Below, one piece after another: positions 21,286 through 31,980 of a stretch of 64,000 nucleotides of DNA (position 1 is its first letter; each line of letters opens with the position of its first letter). This DNA comes from Stomoxys calcitrans. Taxonomy: Eukaryota; Arthropoda; Insecta; Diptera; Muscidae. The position numbers and the translations under genes are program-made. The notes beneath the pieces are model-generated. The model made no database searches, was not told the DNA's origin, and saw only the letters and a list, made by a program, of their open reading frames with translations. The DNA lies in the NCBI RefSeq assembly GCF_963082655.1, contig NC_081553.1, forward strand, positions 59,905,571 to 59,969,570, given 5' to 3'.

Positions 21286-21815
21286 CGGTGGGCTCGGTGG
21301 ATGGTTACCAGACTGCAACGGCGCTATGGCCAGTCATCGATCAGAGGAGGACGAGGGAGTTGCTGGCGTTCAATAAGAGGTCGATGGGTATCTTGACAGG
21401 GGTCATAGCCGGACACTGTGCCTTAGGCCGCATGGCGGCTCCCATGCGGATACCGCACAATGATTTCTGAGACTATTGAGCACTTGCTGTGTTCTTGTCC
21501 GGGTCTGCAGAGACGTATGATCTCCTTTCTGGGGATCCGTTTCTTCTGTGATCTGGATGAATTTGAGAACGTACGTCTGGTATGTCTTCTAAGGAACAGC
21601 ATATTTCCGACAAGGGGGTACCATAAGCTCCGGCGTAGATATATCCATGCTTGCGTGGGGACAGGCGTTTCATCACTCCCCGCTCGGGTTCTCCTTTCTG
21701 TGTGTTTTTCCTTTATTCATGTAAAACCTCAAGTCCGAGGTTTTACATCTTATTTCTCTTCCCTTTCTCTCTCTAGGGTACCACAATGGGCCAAACTGGC
21801 CTCCGAGTGAATTCA
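21286..21815 (+). pseudogene. RNase H-type LINE, C-terminal tail and 3' UTR
   Basis: The plus strand encodes 'ALWPVIDQRRTRELLAFN', 'LTGVIAGHCALGRMAAPM', 'ETIEHLLCSCPGLQ' and 'FLGIRFFCDLDEFENV', with frameshifts. This is the cysteine-histidine C-terminal region of an insect LINE and the same family as 48886-49985. The 3' UTR follows, including a perfect 12-bp hairpin (21719-21748) and a pyrimidine-rich tract before 'taccacaatgggccaaac'. RT and RNase H are absent, so this is a 5'-truncated copy. Confidence 0.8.
21719..21748. repeat. Perfect 12-bp hairpin in LINE 3' UTR
   Basis: ATGTAAAACCTC and its exact complement GAGGTTTTACAT separated by six bases (aagtcc). It lies downstream of the C-terminal LINE coding region, where a structure recognised by the element's own RT could sit. 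That role is inference. Confidence 0.6.
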
Positions 21816-21849
21816 CCTTTGGTGGGCAACCCATTCAACCTAAGAATAA

Positions 21850-23035
21850 TGGTGGTGGGTTCCCAATATTCGGCCCGGCTGAACTTAGCACGCCTTTACT
21901 TGTTTGTTTTTATTTTTTTTTATTATACCCACCACCGTAGGATATATATCCCCTATTCATTTCGTCATTCCGTTTCCAACACATCGTAATATCAATTTCC
22001 GACCCTACAAAGTATACATATTTCGGACCGTGGTACAATTTTAAGACGATTTAACAATGTCCGTGTGTCTGTCCGTCCATCTGTTGTTATCAGTCTAGAG
22101 CCTTTAAAAATTAAGATATTGAGCTGAAATATGGCACAGATAGGTCCTGTTGATGCACGCTGGTTGGATTCTTGAACGGGCCAAATTAGACCATATTTGG
22201 ATATAGCTGCTATATATTGTAGACCGACCTACCGATAATGGGTCTAATGACCATAAATGTTTTTTTTTTTCATCCGATTTCGCTAAACTTTAAAACAGTG
22301 TGTAGCTTAAGGCCTTTCGACATCTGACCTAAATATGGTTCAGATCGGACTATATTTAGATATAGCTGCCATATATACCGATCTGCCGATAAAGGGTCTG
22401 AAGCCAATAAAAGCTTTGTTTGTTATCCGATTTCGCTGAAATTTGAAACAGTGGGTTAGCTTAAACTTCCTGACGTTTGACCTAAATATGGTTCAGATCG
22501 GACTATATTTAGATATAGCTGCCATATAGACCGATCTCCCGATTAAGGGTCTGAAGCCCATAAAAGATTTAGTTTTTAACCGATTTCGCTGAAATTTGAA
22601 ATGGTGAGTGATTTTACGCCTGCCAACATAGGACCCAAATATGGTTCAGACCGGACTATATTTAGATATAGCTGCCATATAGACCGATCTCACGATTAAG
22701 GATCTGAAGCCCATAAAAGCTCTGTTTTTTATCCGATTTCGCTGAAATTTGAAACAGTGGGTTTATTAAAGTCTCCTGACATCTGACCCAAATATGGTTC
22801 AGATCGGACTATATTTAGATATAGCTGTCATATACACCGATCTGCCGATAAAGGGTCTGAAGCCCATAAAAGCTTTGTTTTTTATCAGATTTCGCTGAAA
22901 TTTGAAACAGTGGGTTTATTTAAGTCTCCTGACATCTGACCCAGATATGGTTCAGATCGGACTATATTTAGATATAGCTGCCATACAGACCGATCTGCCG
23001 ATAGAGGGTTTGAAGCCCATGAAAGCTTTGTTATA
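21850..23035 (-). mobile_element. DINE-type elements: left-end fragment, then array of 153-bp units
   Basis: 21850-21905 is the complement of a left end ('ggctgaacttagcacgcc'). From 21922 a second minus-strand element starts with its right end ('accaccgtaggatatatatc'), AT core and short GTCY tract (22060-22085). Six units of family C follow, with 'ggttcagatcggactatatt' starting at 22337, 22490 and 22643, exactly 153 bases apart. The left terminus is absent because family E sequence begins at 23036. Confidence 0.8.
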
Positions 23036-23328
23036 ACCTACACCAATACTGTGGTACAGGGTATTATAACTTAGTGAATTGGTTTGTAACACCCAAAAGG
23101 AAGAGAGATAGACCCATTGATGAGTAAACCGATCGACTCACTTTCTGATTCGATTTCACTATGTCCGTCTGTCTGTCCGTTTGTCCATGTTAATTTGTGT
23201 ACACACTACAGGTCGCAATTTTCATCCGATCGTCTTCAAATTTGGTATGGGCATTTTTTTCCGCCTAGAGACGAAGCCTATTGAAATTGGAAAAAAATCG
23301 TTTCAGATTTGGATCTAGCTCCCATATA
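23036..23328 (-). mobile_element. DINE-type element, family E, part 1
   Basis: 'actgtggtacagggtattat', then a short GTCY tract at 23163-23185, then the family E leader, closely matching 2316-2720. Interrupted by a MITE and continued at 23566-23930. Confidence 0.8.
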
Positions 23329-23565
23329 TTGGGTTGCCCAAAAAGTAATTGCGGATTTTTTAAAAGAAAGTAAATGCATTTTTAATAAAATTTAGAATGA
23401 ACTTTAATCAAATATACTTTTTTTGCACTTTTTTCTAAAGCAAGCTAAAAGTAACAGCTGATAACTGACAGAAGAAAGAATGCAATTACAGAGTCACAAG
23501 CTGTGAAAAAAATTTGTCAACGCCGACTATAAGAAAAATCCGCAACTACTTCTTGGGCAACCCAA
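23329..23565 (+). mobile_element. Mariner-type MITE
   Basis: Termini TTGGGTTGCCCAAAAAGTAA and its complement bound 237 bases with no coding capacity. The internal sequence ('ggattttttaaaagaaag', 'cagctgataactgacagaag', 'gtcaacgccgactat') is shared by ten other copies. Terminal wording and TA duplications at sister copies (for example 24863-25092) fit deletion derivatives of a mariner element. Inserted in family E DINE. Confidence 0.9.
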
Positions 23566-23930
23566 AATATGTTCGTCCGATTTGCAGTAATACTGCAATA
23601 AAATGGTCACTTGTTAACCGATTCTCTTGAAATTTGTTAGGAAAGATTATCTTCTGACTCCCGACATTACAGGTGAATTTCATCGAAATCGGTTCAGATT
23701 TAGATATAGTCCTCATATATATATATATCGCCCGATTTTCACTCCTAGAGCCACTGCAAACGCATTTATTGACCAATCTTCCCAAAATTTTGTACAACGC
23801 TTTCCTCGACGACTTCCACAATGTCTATAAAGTTTGCTCGAATTCGGTTCAGATTTAGACACAGCTCTCAAATGGTCATGTACTAATCGATCCTCTCGAA
23901 ATATGGCTGGAAGAAAATTTTAGCTTCATT
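23566..23930 (-). mobile_element. DINE-type element, family E, part 2
   Basis: Continues the element with two to three 152-bp-type units ('cgatttgcagtaatactgca', 'agatttagatatagtcctca'). Divided from part 1 only by the MITE. Confidence 0.75.
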
Positions 23931-24862
23931 TCAAACATACCATCCGAAATGGTTTTTTCTCTCAGTGTCTTCTTCGTAGCTGTTGTTGTTATTTCACCAT
24001 TGTGTAATAAACTCATTTTGACAATGACTTCATAATGGCAAAAATATGAAAAGGTGTTACTTTAACATTTTTATGGTGTAAATGTCCTCCTGTCGACATG
24101 GCGGATGATGGCTCGGTGGCCGAATGCCAGTGTGGCTGATCCCTAAGCTTCTGGCTGCCTGCTTCATGCCATGTCCTTGGTGAGTTTGTGATTTTTGAGG
24201 TGGAGTGTGAGAGAAAGCGAAAAAGTTTTTCATTAGATTCCTCCTGAGGCGATTGTCCAGACGTTGATGTTCATTTATCGGTGTTGATGTTGTGGAGTTT
24301 TATTATTTCGGTGATTATTTGAAAAAATAAAATTTTTATTATAGTTTTTGTTGATGTTGCTGTTGCTGTAACTGTTTGTTTACGTTTCCTGCTCATTTGG
24401 CTAAAAGTTTTAATGTCTCCTTATCCAGATGGGTGGCAATTTAATATGAACGGCATTAGGTCCATGGTGTGAGATAAAAACTTAACTGTGTTTATATTTG
24501 ATGCTTAATTATGAAAAGAAAAAAAAAAACATAAACACCGAAACAATTCAAGGACTTTATTAAGAAAATCAGAAACTACGTCAAAGGTATTGAATATTAA
24601 AGGCAAAATTTTGTGTTAGTGGCAAAAGACAGACTTTGAGGACAAAGAGTTGGTGTGGTATGAAGTAGCATCACTGATATAGTTTAGCATATTTTATTAT
24701 AAGGATAACAATGCATGCTAATTCAGATAAGTCCTCAAGGAAATGAGCATTTGAAAAGGAAATTCTTCTGCTTGCTAGGGGCGAGGGCGAGTTTTTGGGG
24801 CATTTAGCTAGCCAATGGCTACAATGTTCCCGCGGCGACCGGTTCTCTGGAGGGAGCAATTA
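23931..24862. other. Non-repetitive island, no gene seen
   Basis: About 930 bases of unique, moderately AT-rich sequence. It contains a short GC-richer stretch at 24090-24180 whose frame closes after a few codons. No RNA gene or domain recognised. Confidence 0.5.
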
Positions 24863-25092
24863 TTGGGTTGCCCAAAAAGTAATTGCGGATTCTTTAAAAG
24901 AAAGTAAATGCATTTTTAATAAAACTTAGAATGAACTTTAATCAAAAATACTTTTTTTACACTTTTTTTCTAAAACAAGCTAACAGCTGATAACTTACAG
25001 AAGAAAAAATGCAATTACAGAGTCACAAGCCGTGAAAAAATTCACAACGCCGACTATATGAAAAATCCGCAATTACTTTTTGGGCAACCCAA
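24863..25092 (+). mobile_element. Mariner-type MITE with TA target duplication
   Basis: 230 bases with complete TTGGGTTGCCC / GGGCAACCCAA ends, flanked by TA at 24861-24862 and 25093-25094. The internal sequence matches the copy at 23329 apart from small deletions. Confidence 0.92.
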
Positions 25093-25330
25093 TATTACTC
25101 GATTTGGAAGACATTTTGGAGATGGTGTTTTTCTAGGACTTCTTAGAGCCATGAAAAGTACGATCCATATCGGTTAATAGCATGATCTAGCTCTTATACA
25201 ATATATTTGGAAAGTCTTTCAATCCATGGTGGAGGGTATACTAGGTTCGGCCGGGTGGAACTTATCGCTGATGCTCGCGCCTGGTTTCGAACCCAGTTTT
25301 TTAGCGTCATAGGCGGTTCAAAACCCCAAA
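25093..25330. mobile_element. DINE remnant plus SINE promoter fragment
   Basis: 25218-25260 carries 'ccatggtggagggtatacta', 'gttcggccgggtggaactta', a decayed DINE left end on the minus strand. 25272-25320 matches only the tRNA-like part of the SINE in complement ('tggtttcgaaccc', 'agcgtcataggcgg'). Both are fragments. Confidence 0.6.
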
Positions 25331-25910
25331 ACTTTTGCCAATGGCTCTCTTGTAGCTATTCCCGTACAAGGCCAGAGTTTCGTTTCTTGTGCTTTCGCCG
25401 TCGTTGAGATATCCGGAAGTATAGCCTTAAGAGTGCTGGGAAACTACCCCTTAAGCAAGGTAAGGTTGAAAAGAGAACAGCGGTGTTAGAAAAATTTCCA
25501 TAGCAGCTGGGTGTTTGCGAGCCGAACGTCGGTGAGAATGCACAATTGACTGCCTCACTCTTTCGATATTTGCCGGAGATCTGATGGTCTGAAGTCCATT
25601 TCTGGCTTTTGCAATACTTCCATATTCCCGTAACGAGTTAACCCATGACTTAGTCGAATTACGGCCAGTAACGAGTCTGTGAGGAGGAATTTCAAAGCGA
25701 GTGCGAAAGGCACGTTGCGTAGCAACAAGTAAGTGACCGTTGGATAACTTGTCGCACCTATTCTGTATAAGTGGACCCTTAGATCTATGCATCCCGTTAT
25801 GACACCGAAAGTGATACTGATCTCCTCCTTAATGCCTTTCAGTAAAAGCTTCGTCTTCTCACGATCCGGAACTCCCCATAGGATTCTAGTCGTCCTACCG
25901 ACCACCCCTA
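25331..25910 (-). pseudogene. RNase H-type LINE fragments, C-terminal
   Basis: 25390-25445 matches the RT segment at 6660-6715 ('taagagtgctgggaaact'). From 25910 back to 25460 the minus strand reads 'KLLLKGIKEEISITFGVITG' and 'IDLRVHLYRIGATSYPTV', the C-terminal region of LOA/I-like insect LINEs, with frameshifts after it. Two pieces that are not adjacent in a LINE are joined here, so the locus is rearranged. Confidence 0.65.
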
Positions 25911-26398
25911 TGTTGCACTACATACACGCATGATGTGAGTAGGGAGCTAAAAGTGATGGTCGACGAAGTGACAATTCCGACCATGAAGTGTCCCAAAATA
26001 CTAGGCGTCACATTATATAGCTCTTACAAATTCTCTCCACATGCCACAGCAATTTGCAATAAAGTCAAAGTTAGAAACAAGGTCTTTAAGTCACTCGCCG
26101 GCAGCACTTAAAGTGCTGACAAAGAAATCTGGTTGACCAAAGCAATAAACCACTCTGTGGTAAGTTATATAGCGCCAGTGTGGTCTCTGTGACGCGCAGT
26201 GGAATAATATTCAGATATGTCAGTATGACGCCCCTCGAACTGCAACGGGCTATCTCCTCAGGTCTCATGTGCACCATCACCATCAGAAGATAAAGATTCT
26301 GCCCGTACGAAGACACAACCATATGCTGTCTAAGCAATACCTTCTGGGCCGTTATCGCGGAGACTATTCAAATCATCATCAGAAGCCTTAAGATAGAT
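25911..26398 (+). pseudogene. Jockey-type LINE, C-terminal region, part 1
   Basis: The plus strand carries 'VPTMKCPKILGVTLYSSYKF', 'ICNKVKVRNKVFKSLAGS' and 'KQYLLGRYRGDYSNHH', in broken frames. This is the region after the RT catalytic core in Jockey-type elements and is homologous to the minus-strand copy at 45478-46365. It is interrupted by a MITE and continues at 26637. Confidence 0.7.
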
Positions 26399-26636
26399 CT
26401 GGTTGCCCAAAAAGTAATTGCGGATTTTTCATGTAGTCGGCGTTGACAAATTTTTTCACAGCTTGTGACTCTGTAATTGCATTCTTTCTTCTGTCAGTTA
26501 TCAGCTGTTACTTTTAGCTTGCTTTAGAAAAAAAGTGCAAAAAAAAGTATATTTGATTAAAGTTCATTCTAAGTTTTATTAAAAATGCATTTACTTTCTT
26601 TTAAAAAAATCCGCAATTACTTTTTGGGCAACCCAA
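26399..26636 (-). mobile_element. Mariner-type MITE
   Basis: Inverse orientation copy (internal 'atagtcggcgttgacaaat' side first). The right end TTTTTGGGCAACCCAA is intact with TA following, and the left end is slightly decayed ('ctggttgccc'). Inserted in the Jockey-type pseudogene. Confidence 0.88.
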
Positions 26637-27200
26637 TACATAATCTAGGGCGTGAGGTCGAGCGTTACAAGCGAGAATCTCTGGATCAAGCGGATCTAGA
26701 CAACATTCATGCAGACACGGTAGCAAATGCGGTGAACAGCTACCGGGTGAATGTGGTCCTTGGAGAATAACACCTCCTCTTCTCATTGCACCTAAAAAAA
26801 ATTTACCTCCTCCGGCAAACCAGAGTAGTCCTGGCTCAATTACGATCCGGCAGATGCAGCCGGATGCAGGCTTCAGAGCAAGAATTGATGCCAACGTACA
26901 GGATTTTTGTACGATTGTGACCTGGGACCACACGACACATGTCACCTGTTTAACTGTCCCGTCAGACCCATTCGTCTCAGAAACAGATCTCTTTGGACGC
27001 ACTCCATTTTGGTCCCAGAATTCCTGGATGTGGATACTCAACCAGAGATGGCTTGTCGGAAACTCTGACATATGTGACATACATTTCCGACCTATAATAC
27101 AGTCAGGCAGTCGGAAACAGATCTTAATGTAGATCCCAGGCCCACTCTATCCTCTTTTCCATTTAAGTTTCCTATCGTCGCCCCGATTATACCTCGATGG
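26637..27200 (+). pseudogene. Jockey-type LINE, C-terminal region, part 2
   Basis: 'LGREVERYKRESLDQADLDN', 'IHADTVANAVNSYRVNVVLG' and then, in another frame, 'VLAQLRSGRC'-like and 'HDTCHLFNCPVRPIRLRNRS', the cysteine-rich end of the Jockey-type protein. Together with 25911-26398 this is one 5'-truncated copy on the plus strand. Confidence 0.75.
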
Positions 27201-27348
27201 TAAGACTTAGGTTAGGTAAGGCTGAAAACCTTGTGCGGATATTAATCCGCTCCATGCCACTATGGACATAAGCCAGTAATCGACTTGTGTGTGTGTTGTA
27301 ATTACTAAAAAAAGTAAAATCGAAAAGTTAGGAATTTCCTGATACTTA
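27201..27348. repeat. LINE end-like fragment
   Basis: 'ttaggttaggtaaggctgaa', then 'gcggatattaatccgctcc', 'actatggacataagccagta'. The same block occurs at 62156-62290, and its complement near 36785-36830. It probably belongs to the untranslated end of one LINE family. Not coding. Confidence 0.5.
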
Positions 27349-27585
27349 TTGGGTTGCCCAAAAAATAATTGCGGATTTTTTAAAAGAAAATAAATGCATT
27401 TTTTATAAAACTTAGAATGAACTTTAATCAAATATACTTTTTTTACACTTTTTTTCTTAAGCAAGATAAAAGTAACAGCTGATAACTGACAGAAGAATGA
27501 ATGCAATTACAGAGTCACAAGCTGTGGAAAAATTTGTCAACGCCGACTATATGAAAAATCCGCAATCACTTTTTGGGCAACCCAA
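27349..27585 (+). mobile_element. Mariner-type MITE with TA target duplication
   Basis: 237 bases, both 11-base termini intact, flanked by TA at 27347-27348 and 27586-27587. Confidence 0.92.
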
Positions 27586-28662
27586 TACAAAATCCTTAAT
27601 GTTTTCCATACCACGCCCTAAGTTGGTTCATATTTGATATTGTGTCCCCACCCTAGCGCCGGTGTTTGTAAGCCACGAAACCACTTTCGGCAACGCCCCT
27701 ATGTTGGTTCATATCTGATATTGTGTACCCACCATAGTGCCGTTGTTTGTAAGCCACGAAAGCCGAGCAACGACAAAAGAAATGCTCTAACGTCTCATCA
27801 TCTTCCCTGCATGCCCTACACATGTTATCACTTGCCGCACCGATAAGTGAGCTCGTAGTCCTTTGTGTCCCGTTATGATACCGAGAGCTATAGCCTCGTC
27901 TTCATATGATCCGGATTTTCGTTGCTTTTTCGCCATTTCGCTGTTCAACGGTCTTACAAAGGCATTCATCACCTACATCCTCAACTCGCCCCGAAAGGCC
28001 CAGAATTAATCAAATTTGTTGACGCAAGTCCTGTGGCCTTCACAGCCCATGCGTTACTTCTTTTATTATTTTTAAGCTTATTGTGCAATCCGTTAATCTT
28101 CTTCTGATACTAAGAGACCGTCGTTGATATCACAACTCTGGATGTATAACCCTGCAGGCCATCTTACAGCTCGTGAAGATGTTCATGCTCGAGGTACTTA
28201 AGTTAGCAGCACACCACCTCACGTATTCCGTCATCGGGCGGATTTCCGCTGCAGGACCTTATTATGGTCAGGCAGTCGGAAACAGGTCTCAGTCCCTGGG
28301 CTCTCTCCCTAGGCCGACTGGCCATTAGCTTTGGCCCTCGCACTCGACTTCAAGTGTAGTCTCAGGTATCTGATCTGAAACCTTTTCTATTCCATCCAAG
28401 TCACCTATCATTGCCTCGATTATACCGCATCGGTACGACTTGCTCCCATCCTCTATCCTTTCTTCCATCGCCTTGAGTCTCATAGCCGTAGTTGCTGTCT
28501 CATGGTCCATCTGTATAGCATGAACATCCAGATGCCAATAACAGAGTTCTGTGTTTCCAACACTAGTCCGCTAGCAGCAGTGCCTCGCACTCGACCACAA
28601 GTCTGGTCTCAGGTATTCGACCTGAAACCCTTTCTAGTTACCTATCCAAGTTGCCCATTGTA
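27586..28662 (-). pseudogene. RNase H-type LINE, C-terminal half, degraded
   Basis: The minus strand shows 'EDEAIALGIITGHKGLRAHL', 'MCRACREDDETLEHFFC'-like text near 27800, and C-terminal 'GTQYQI'. The same family's edge lies at 63835-64000. A ~60-base part (27615-27690 versus 27700-27765, 'ttggttcatatttgatattg') is duplicated in tandem. At 28325-28640 the sequence changes to 'RCGIIEAMIGDLDGIEKVSD', repeated in part near 28570-28660 and 29265-29630, which I cannot place in a named family. Confidence 0.6.
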
Positions 28663-29269
28663 AAGGGTGATTTTTTTGAGGTTAGGATTTTCATGCATTA
28701 GTATTTGACAGACCACGTGGGATTTCAGACATGGTGTCAAAGAGAAAGATGCTCAGTATGCTTTGACATTTCATCATGAATAGACTTACTAACGAGCAAC
28801 GCTTGCAAATCATTGAATTTTATTACCAAAATCAGTGTTCGGTTCGAAATGTGTTCATTCACCGTAACGTTGCGTCCAACAGCATCTTTGAAAAAATACG
28901 GTCCAATGATTCCACCAGCGTACAAACCACACCAAACAGTGCATTTTTCGGGATGCATGGGCAGTTCTTGAACGGCTTCTGGTTGCTCTTCACTCCAAAT
29001 GCGGCAATTTTGCTTATTTACGTAGCCATTCAACCAGAAATGAGCCTCATCGCTGAACAAAATTTGTCAAAATTTGAACACATTTCGAACCGAACACTGA
29101 TTTTGGTAATAAAATTCAATGATTTGCAAGCGTTGCTCGTTAGTAAGTCTATTCATGATGAAATGTCAAAGCATACTGAGCATCTTTCTCTTTGACACCA
29201 TGTCTGAAATCCCACGTGATCTGTCAAATACTAATGCATGAAAATCCTAACCTCAAAAAAATCACCCTT
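28663..29269 (-). mobile_element. 607-bp palindromic DD41D transposon derivative, copy 2
   Basis: TA duplication at 28661-28662 and 29270-29271. Arms are 28663-28857 and 29075-29269 (195 bases each), with one difference noticed between the arms (GACCACGTGG versus GATCACGTGG). The 217-base centre encodes 'LFSDEAHFWLNGYVNKQ' on the minus strand. The element appears almost identical in sequence to copies 1 and 3, which suggests recent amplification. It interrupts a degraded LINE segment. Confidence 0.93.
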
Positions 29270-30480
29270 TAGTTACCTATCATTGCCCATTCTATGGGTT
29301 GCCCAAAAAGTAATTGCGGTTTTTTTAAAAGAAAGTAAATGCATTTTTAATAAAACTTAGAATGAACTTTTATCAAATATACTTTTTTACACTTTTTTTC
29401 TAAAGCAAGCTAAAAGTAACAGCTGATAACTGACAGAAGAAAGAATGCAATTACAGAGTCACAAGCTGTGAAAAAATTTGTCAATGCCGACTATATGAAA
29501 AATCCGCAATTACTTTTTGGGCAACCAAATAGTTACCCATCCAAGATACCTATCGTCGCCTCGATAATACTACGATGGTACGACTTGCTCCTATCCTCTA
29601 TCCATTCTTCCAGCGGAGTTCTCGTTGACGCGTCTATGACAGGACATCATGTTTTCTGAACCTGTTGTATTATTGTCTTACTCTTTGTCATGAAGTCCTT
29701 GTGGTGCACTTTTTCTTCATCGAATTTTATCAAGTTTCTGAAGCGTAAGTTAGTATGGGTTTAATTATGCTCCTATCGTGCCGGTGGACTATCCTAGCAT
29801 TCAAGACTAATTTCGAGCATACGGCCTGTCTACAAAGTGCCCAACACCTGTAAGCCTTATCAGTACGTTCCAATACGTGACACTCCCAAATATTTGCCCT
29901 TGTTGGATATATAAGTCGTTCTGTTGGTCTACCTTCATCACATTGGCTCATCTTTGTCTTCCTTGTGAACAGGCAGATTTCAGTCGTCTATAAGTTAACA
30001 TTCAGACTCCTAGGTCTAGCCCTATCGTGTGCTGTCTCTAATACCCTTTCGGAGTTTGTGCTGATTTAGATCTCTACTTCATAGAAGTAATATCACATCG
30101 CCTGCATAGCAGATGGCTTTAAATCAGTCCCCAGTCAGGATCCGTAATAGGAGTGGCGAAAATATGACTTCGTGTCATGAGCCCTGTGCCACAATATCCA
30201 TTATATTTTGTCAGGGTATCCAAAATTTGTCAACCAATTTCTAAGCATATTTTTTATCCAATCTCTAACGTCCCGGTCCATCCAGTACTTGACTAAGGAC
30301 CAATGTGTCGGTCCTCGCAATGTATAAAGCCCACTCGATGTCGACCTGGTGAGGTTCTACGATCTCCCCTTCACAAAGGCATGTTGATTATATCTGAGCA
30401 ATTCGCTGGATGTCCTACTCTTTGTCATGGTGTCAACTATACACTCCACGGTTTTGATTAAAAGAATGGTAAGGCTTTTA
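29270..30480 (-). pseudogene. LINE reverse-transcriptase fragment, highly degraded
   Basis: The minus strand gives 'MTKSRTSSELLRYNQHAFVK' with 'GRS' following (near 30360-30440), 'VDIEWALYI' and, downstream, 'DRSIIKPILTYASET' (near 29740) and 'RLIYPTRANIWECHVLERTD'. These recall RT palm and thumb segments of RNase H-type LINEs, but frames are broken throughout. A MITE sits at 29295-29529. Clade not determined. Confidence 0.55.
29295..29529 (+). mobile_element. Mariner-type MITE
   Basis: Starts TGGGTTGCCCAAAAAGTAAT after TA and ends 'tttttgggcaacc' with a slightly decayed end ('aaat' instead of 'caa'). Internal sequence as in the other copies. Confidence 0.88.
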
Positions 30481-30484
30481 GGCA

Positions 30485-30782
30485 TACTCCACTCTTCTGA
30501 CCCAACTGCTTGATGAAAGCATTTCTTCTTCCGATGATATAATGGCGCCGTACTGCATTGAGGCCGGGTGCATAGAGGCTCCCCCAAAAAAAACCATGGA
30601 GTGTCGAAGTGTCGAAATGCTACTGAAGCCAAGAATGCAATGCGCCAGCTAATGGGGATGTATCAGGAGAAAAGGAGAGAGAAACGTCTATTCTGCATAA
30701 AGAAAGAGGAAATGAAAGACGTGAGTGTGAGCGACATGAGACGTACAGGAATCAGAATGAAGTCCGGAAAATCTACCAAATA
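30485..30782 (+). pseudogene. RTE-type LINE, linker upstream of RT, part 1
   Basis: It matches the copy at 44100-44420 ('gatgaaagcatttcttcttc' versus 'gataaaagcactccttgttc', then 'gctactgaagccaagaatgc', 'gagagaaacgtctattctgc'). The sequence 'tgtcgaagtgtcga' looks locally duplicated. Interrupted by a MITE and continued at 31011. Confidence 0.75.
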
Positions 30783-31010
30783 TTGGGTTGCCCAAAAAGT
30801 AATTGCAGATTTTTTAAAAGAAAGTAAATGCATTTTTAATAAGACTTAGAATGAACTTTAATCAAATATACTTTTTTTACACTATTTTTCTAAAGCAAGC
30901 TAAAATGACAGCTGATAACTGAAAGAAGAAAGAATGCAATTACAAGCTGTGAAAAAAATTGTCAACGCCGACTATATGAAAAATCCGCAATAACTTTTTG
31001 GGCAACCCAA
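30783..31010 (+). mobile_element. Mariner-type MITE with TA target duplication
   Basis: 228 bases, ends TTGGGTTGCCC and GGGCAACCCAA, flanked by TA at 30781-30782 and 31011-31012. Inserted in the RTE-type LINE. Confidence 0.92.
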
Positions 31011-31980
31011 TATTTAAACATCAAACCGATGGCTTTGGTGCAGGCACATCTCAGCTACTAGTGTGCGCCGATGGCGACGAAGAGGTTACCGCAGAACCAA
31101 TCCCTGATGATGGTATAGAATGTTGAACTCCTAGTCAGAATAAGGTCCAAGTAGCAGTGAACCGACTAAAGAACAACAAGGCAGCAGGAGCCGACGGGTT
31201 ACCCGCTTAACTATTTAAGACCGGAGGCGACACGCTGTAAGGCATATGCATGCGAGAAGGCTAGAACAACGCATACCCGACGATTGGAACCTCAGCATAT
31301 TTTGCCCCGTACACAAGAAAGGAGACAAGACGAAATGTGCCAACTACAGAAGAACAAGTCTCCTCCCCATCGCATACAAGATACTCTCGAGTGTACTGTG
31401 TGAAAGATTAAAACCTAAGGTCAATGAGATAAATGGGGCCTACAATATCCGCCTTGGACTTGGTAAATCCACCATGGACCAGATATTCACACTGCGCCTA
31501 ATCCCGGAAAAGATCCGAGAAGGCCAAATCAATACCTACCGTCTTTTTGTTGACTACAAAGCCGCTTTAGATAGCTCTAAACTTTTAAAGGCATTTCCAG
31601 CCATGTCTGACTTTGGTAACCCTGCAAAATTAACAAGACTCTGCAGGATGACACCTACTGAAACACATTCATCAGTAAGAAAAGGAATGAATCTCTCCGA
31701 ACCATACAATACCAAACGAGTTTTCAGACAAAGAAACAGCCTATCGCTTGATCTCTTTAATATCCTGCTGGAGAAGATTATACGAGAAGCAGATGTGAAT
31801 AGATATGTCACACTACCCACAGGAGAACTCATGCTACTCACCTATGCCGACGACATCGATATCATAGGTCGGTCACCGGAAGTAGTAACTGCAGCCTTTG
31901 AGAAAATCGAAAGGGAATCAATGGATCTGGCACTTAATGGACACAAGACGAAATGGATATTATCAACTCCCTAAAAGCCT
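31011..31980 (+). pseudogene. RTE-type LINE reverse transcriptase
   Basis: Reverse transcriptase of an RTE/BovB-like element. After the linker 'VQVAVNRLKNNKAAGADGLP'-like segment (31140-31205, closed by a stop), the long frame 31246-31974 reads 'RIPDDWNLSIFCPVHKKGDK', 'NYRRTSLLPIAYKILSSVL', 'LGKSTMDQIFTLR', 'YRLFVDYKAALDS' (first catalytic aspartate, 31548-31570), and 'ELMLLTYADDIDII' with the YADD box near 31840. The turn normally containing RQGxxLS reads 'RQRNSLS'. This is the best-preserved RT in the window, but stops upstream and the insertion downstream break it. It continues at 32711. Confidence 0.85.

Noticed and set aside
28858..29074. Centre of the palindromic DD41D element inverted between copies
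   Set aside because: With near-identical arms, insertion of the whole element in the other direction looks the same as a flipped centre. No inversion event needs to be assumed.
31554..31841. 95-codon minus-strand frame
   Set aside because: Lies antisense within the RTE reverse transcriptase; a shadow frame.
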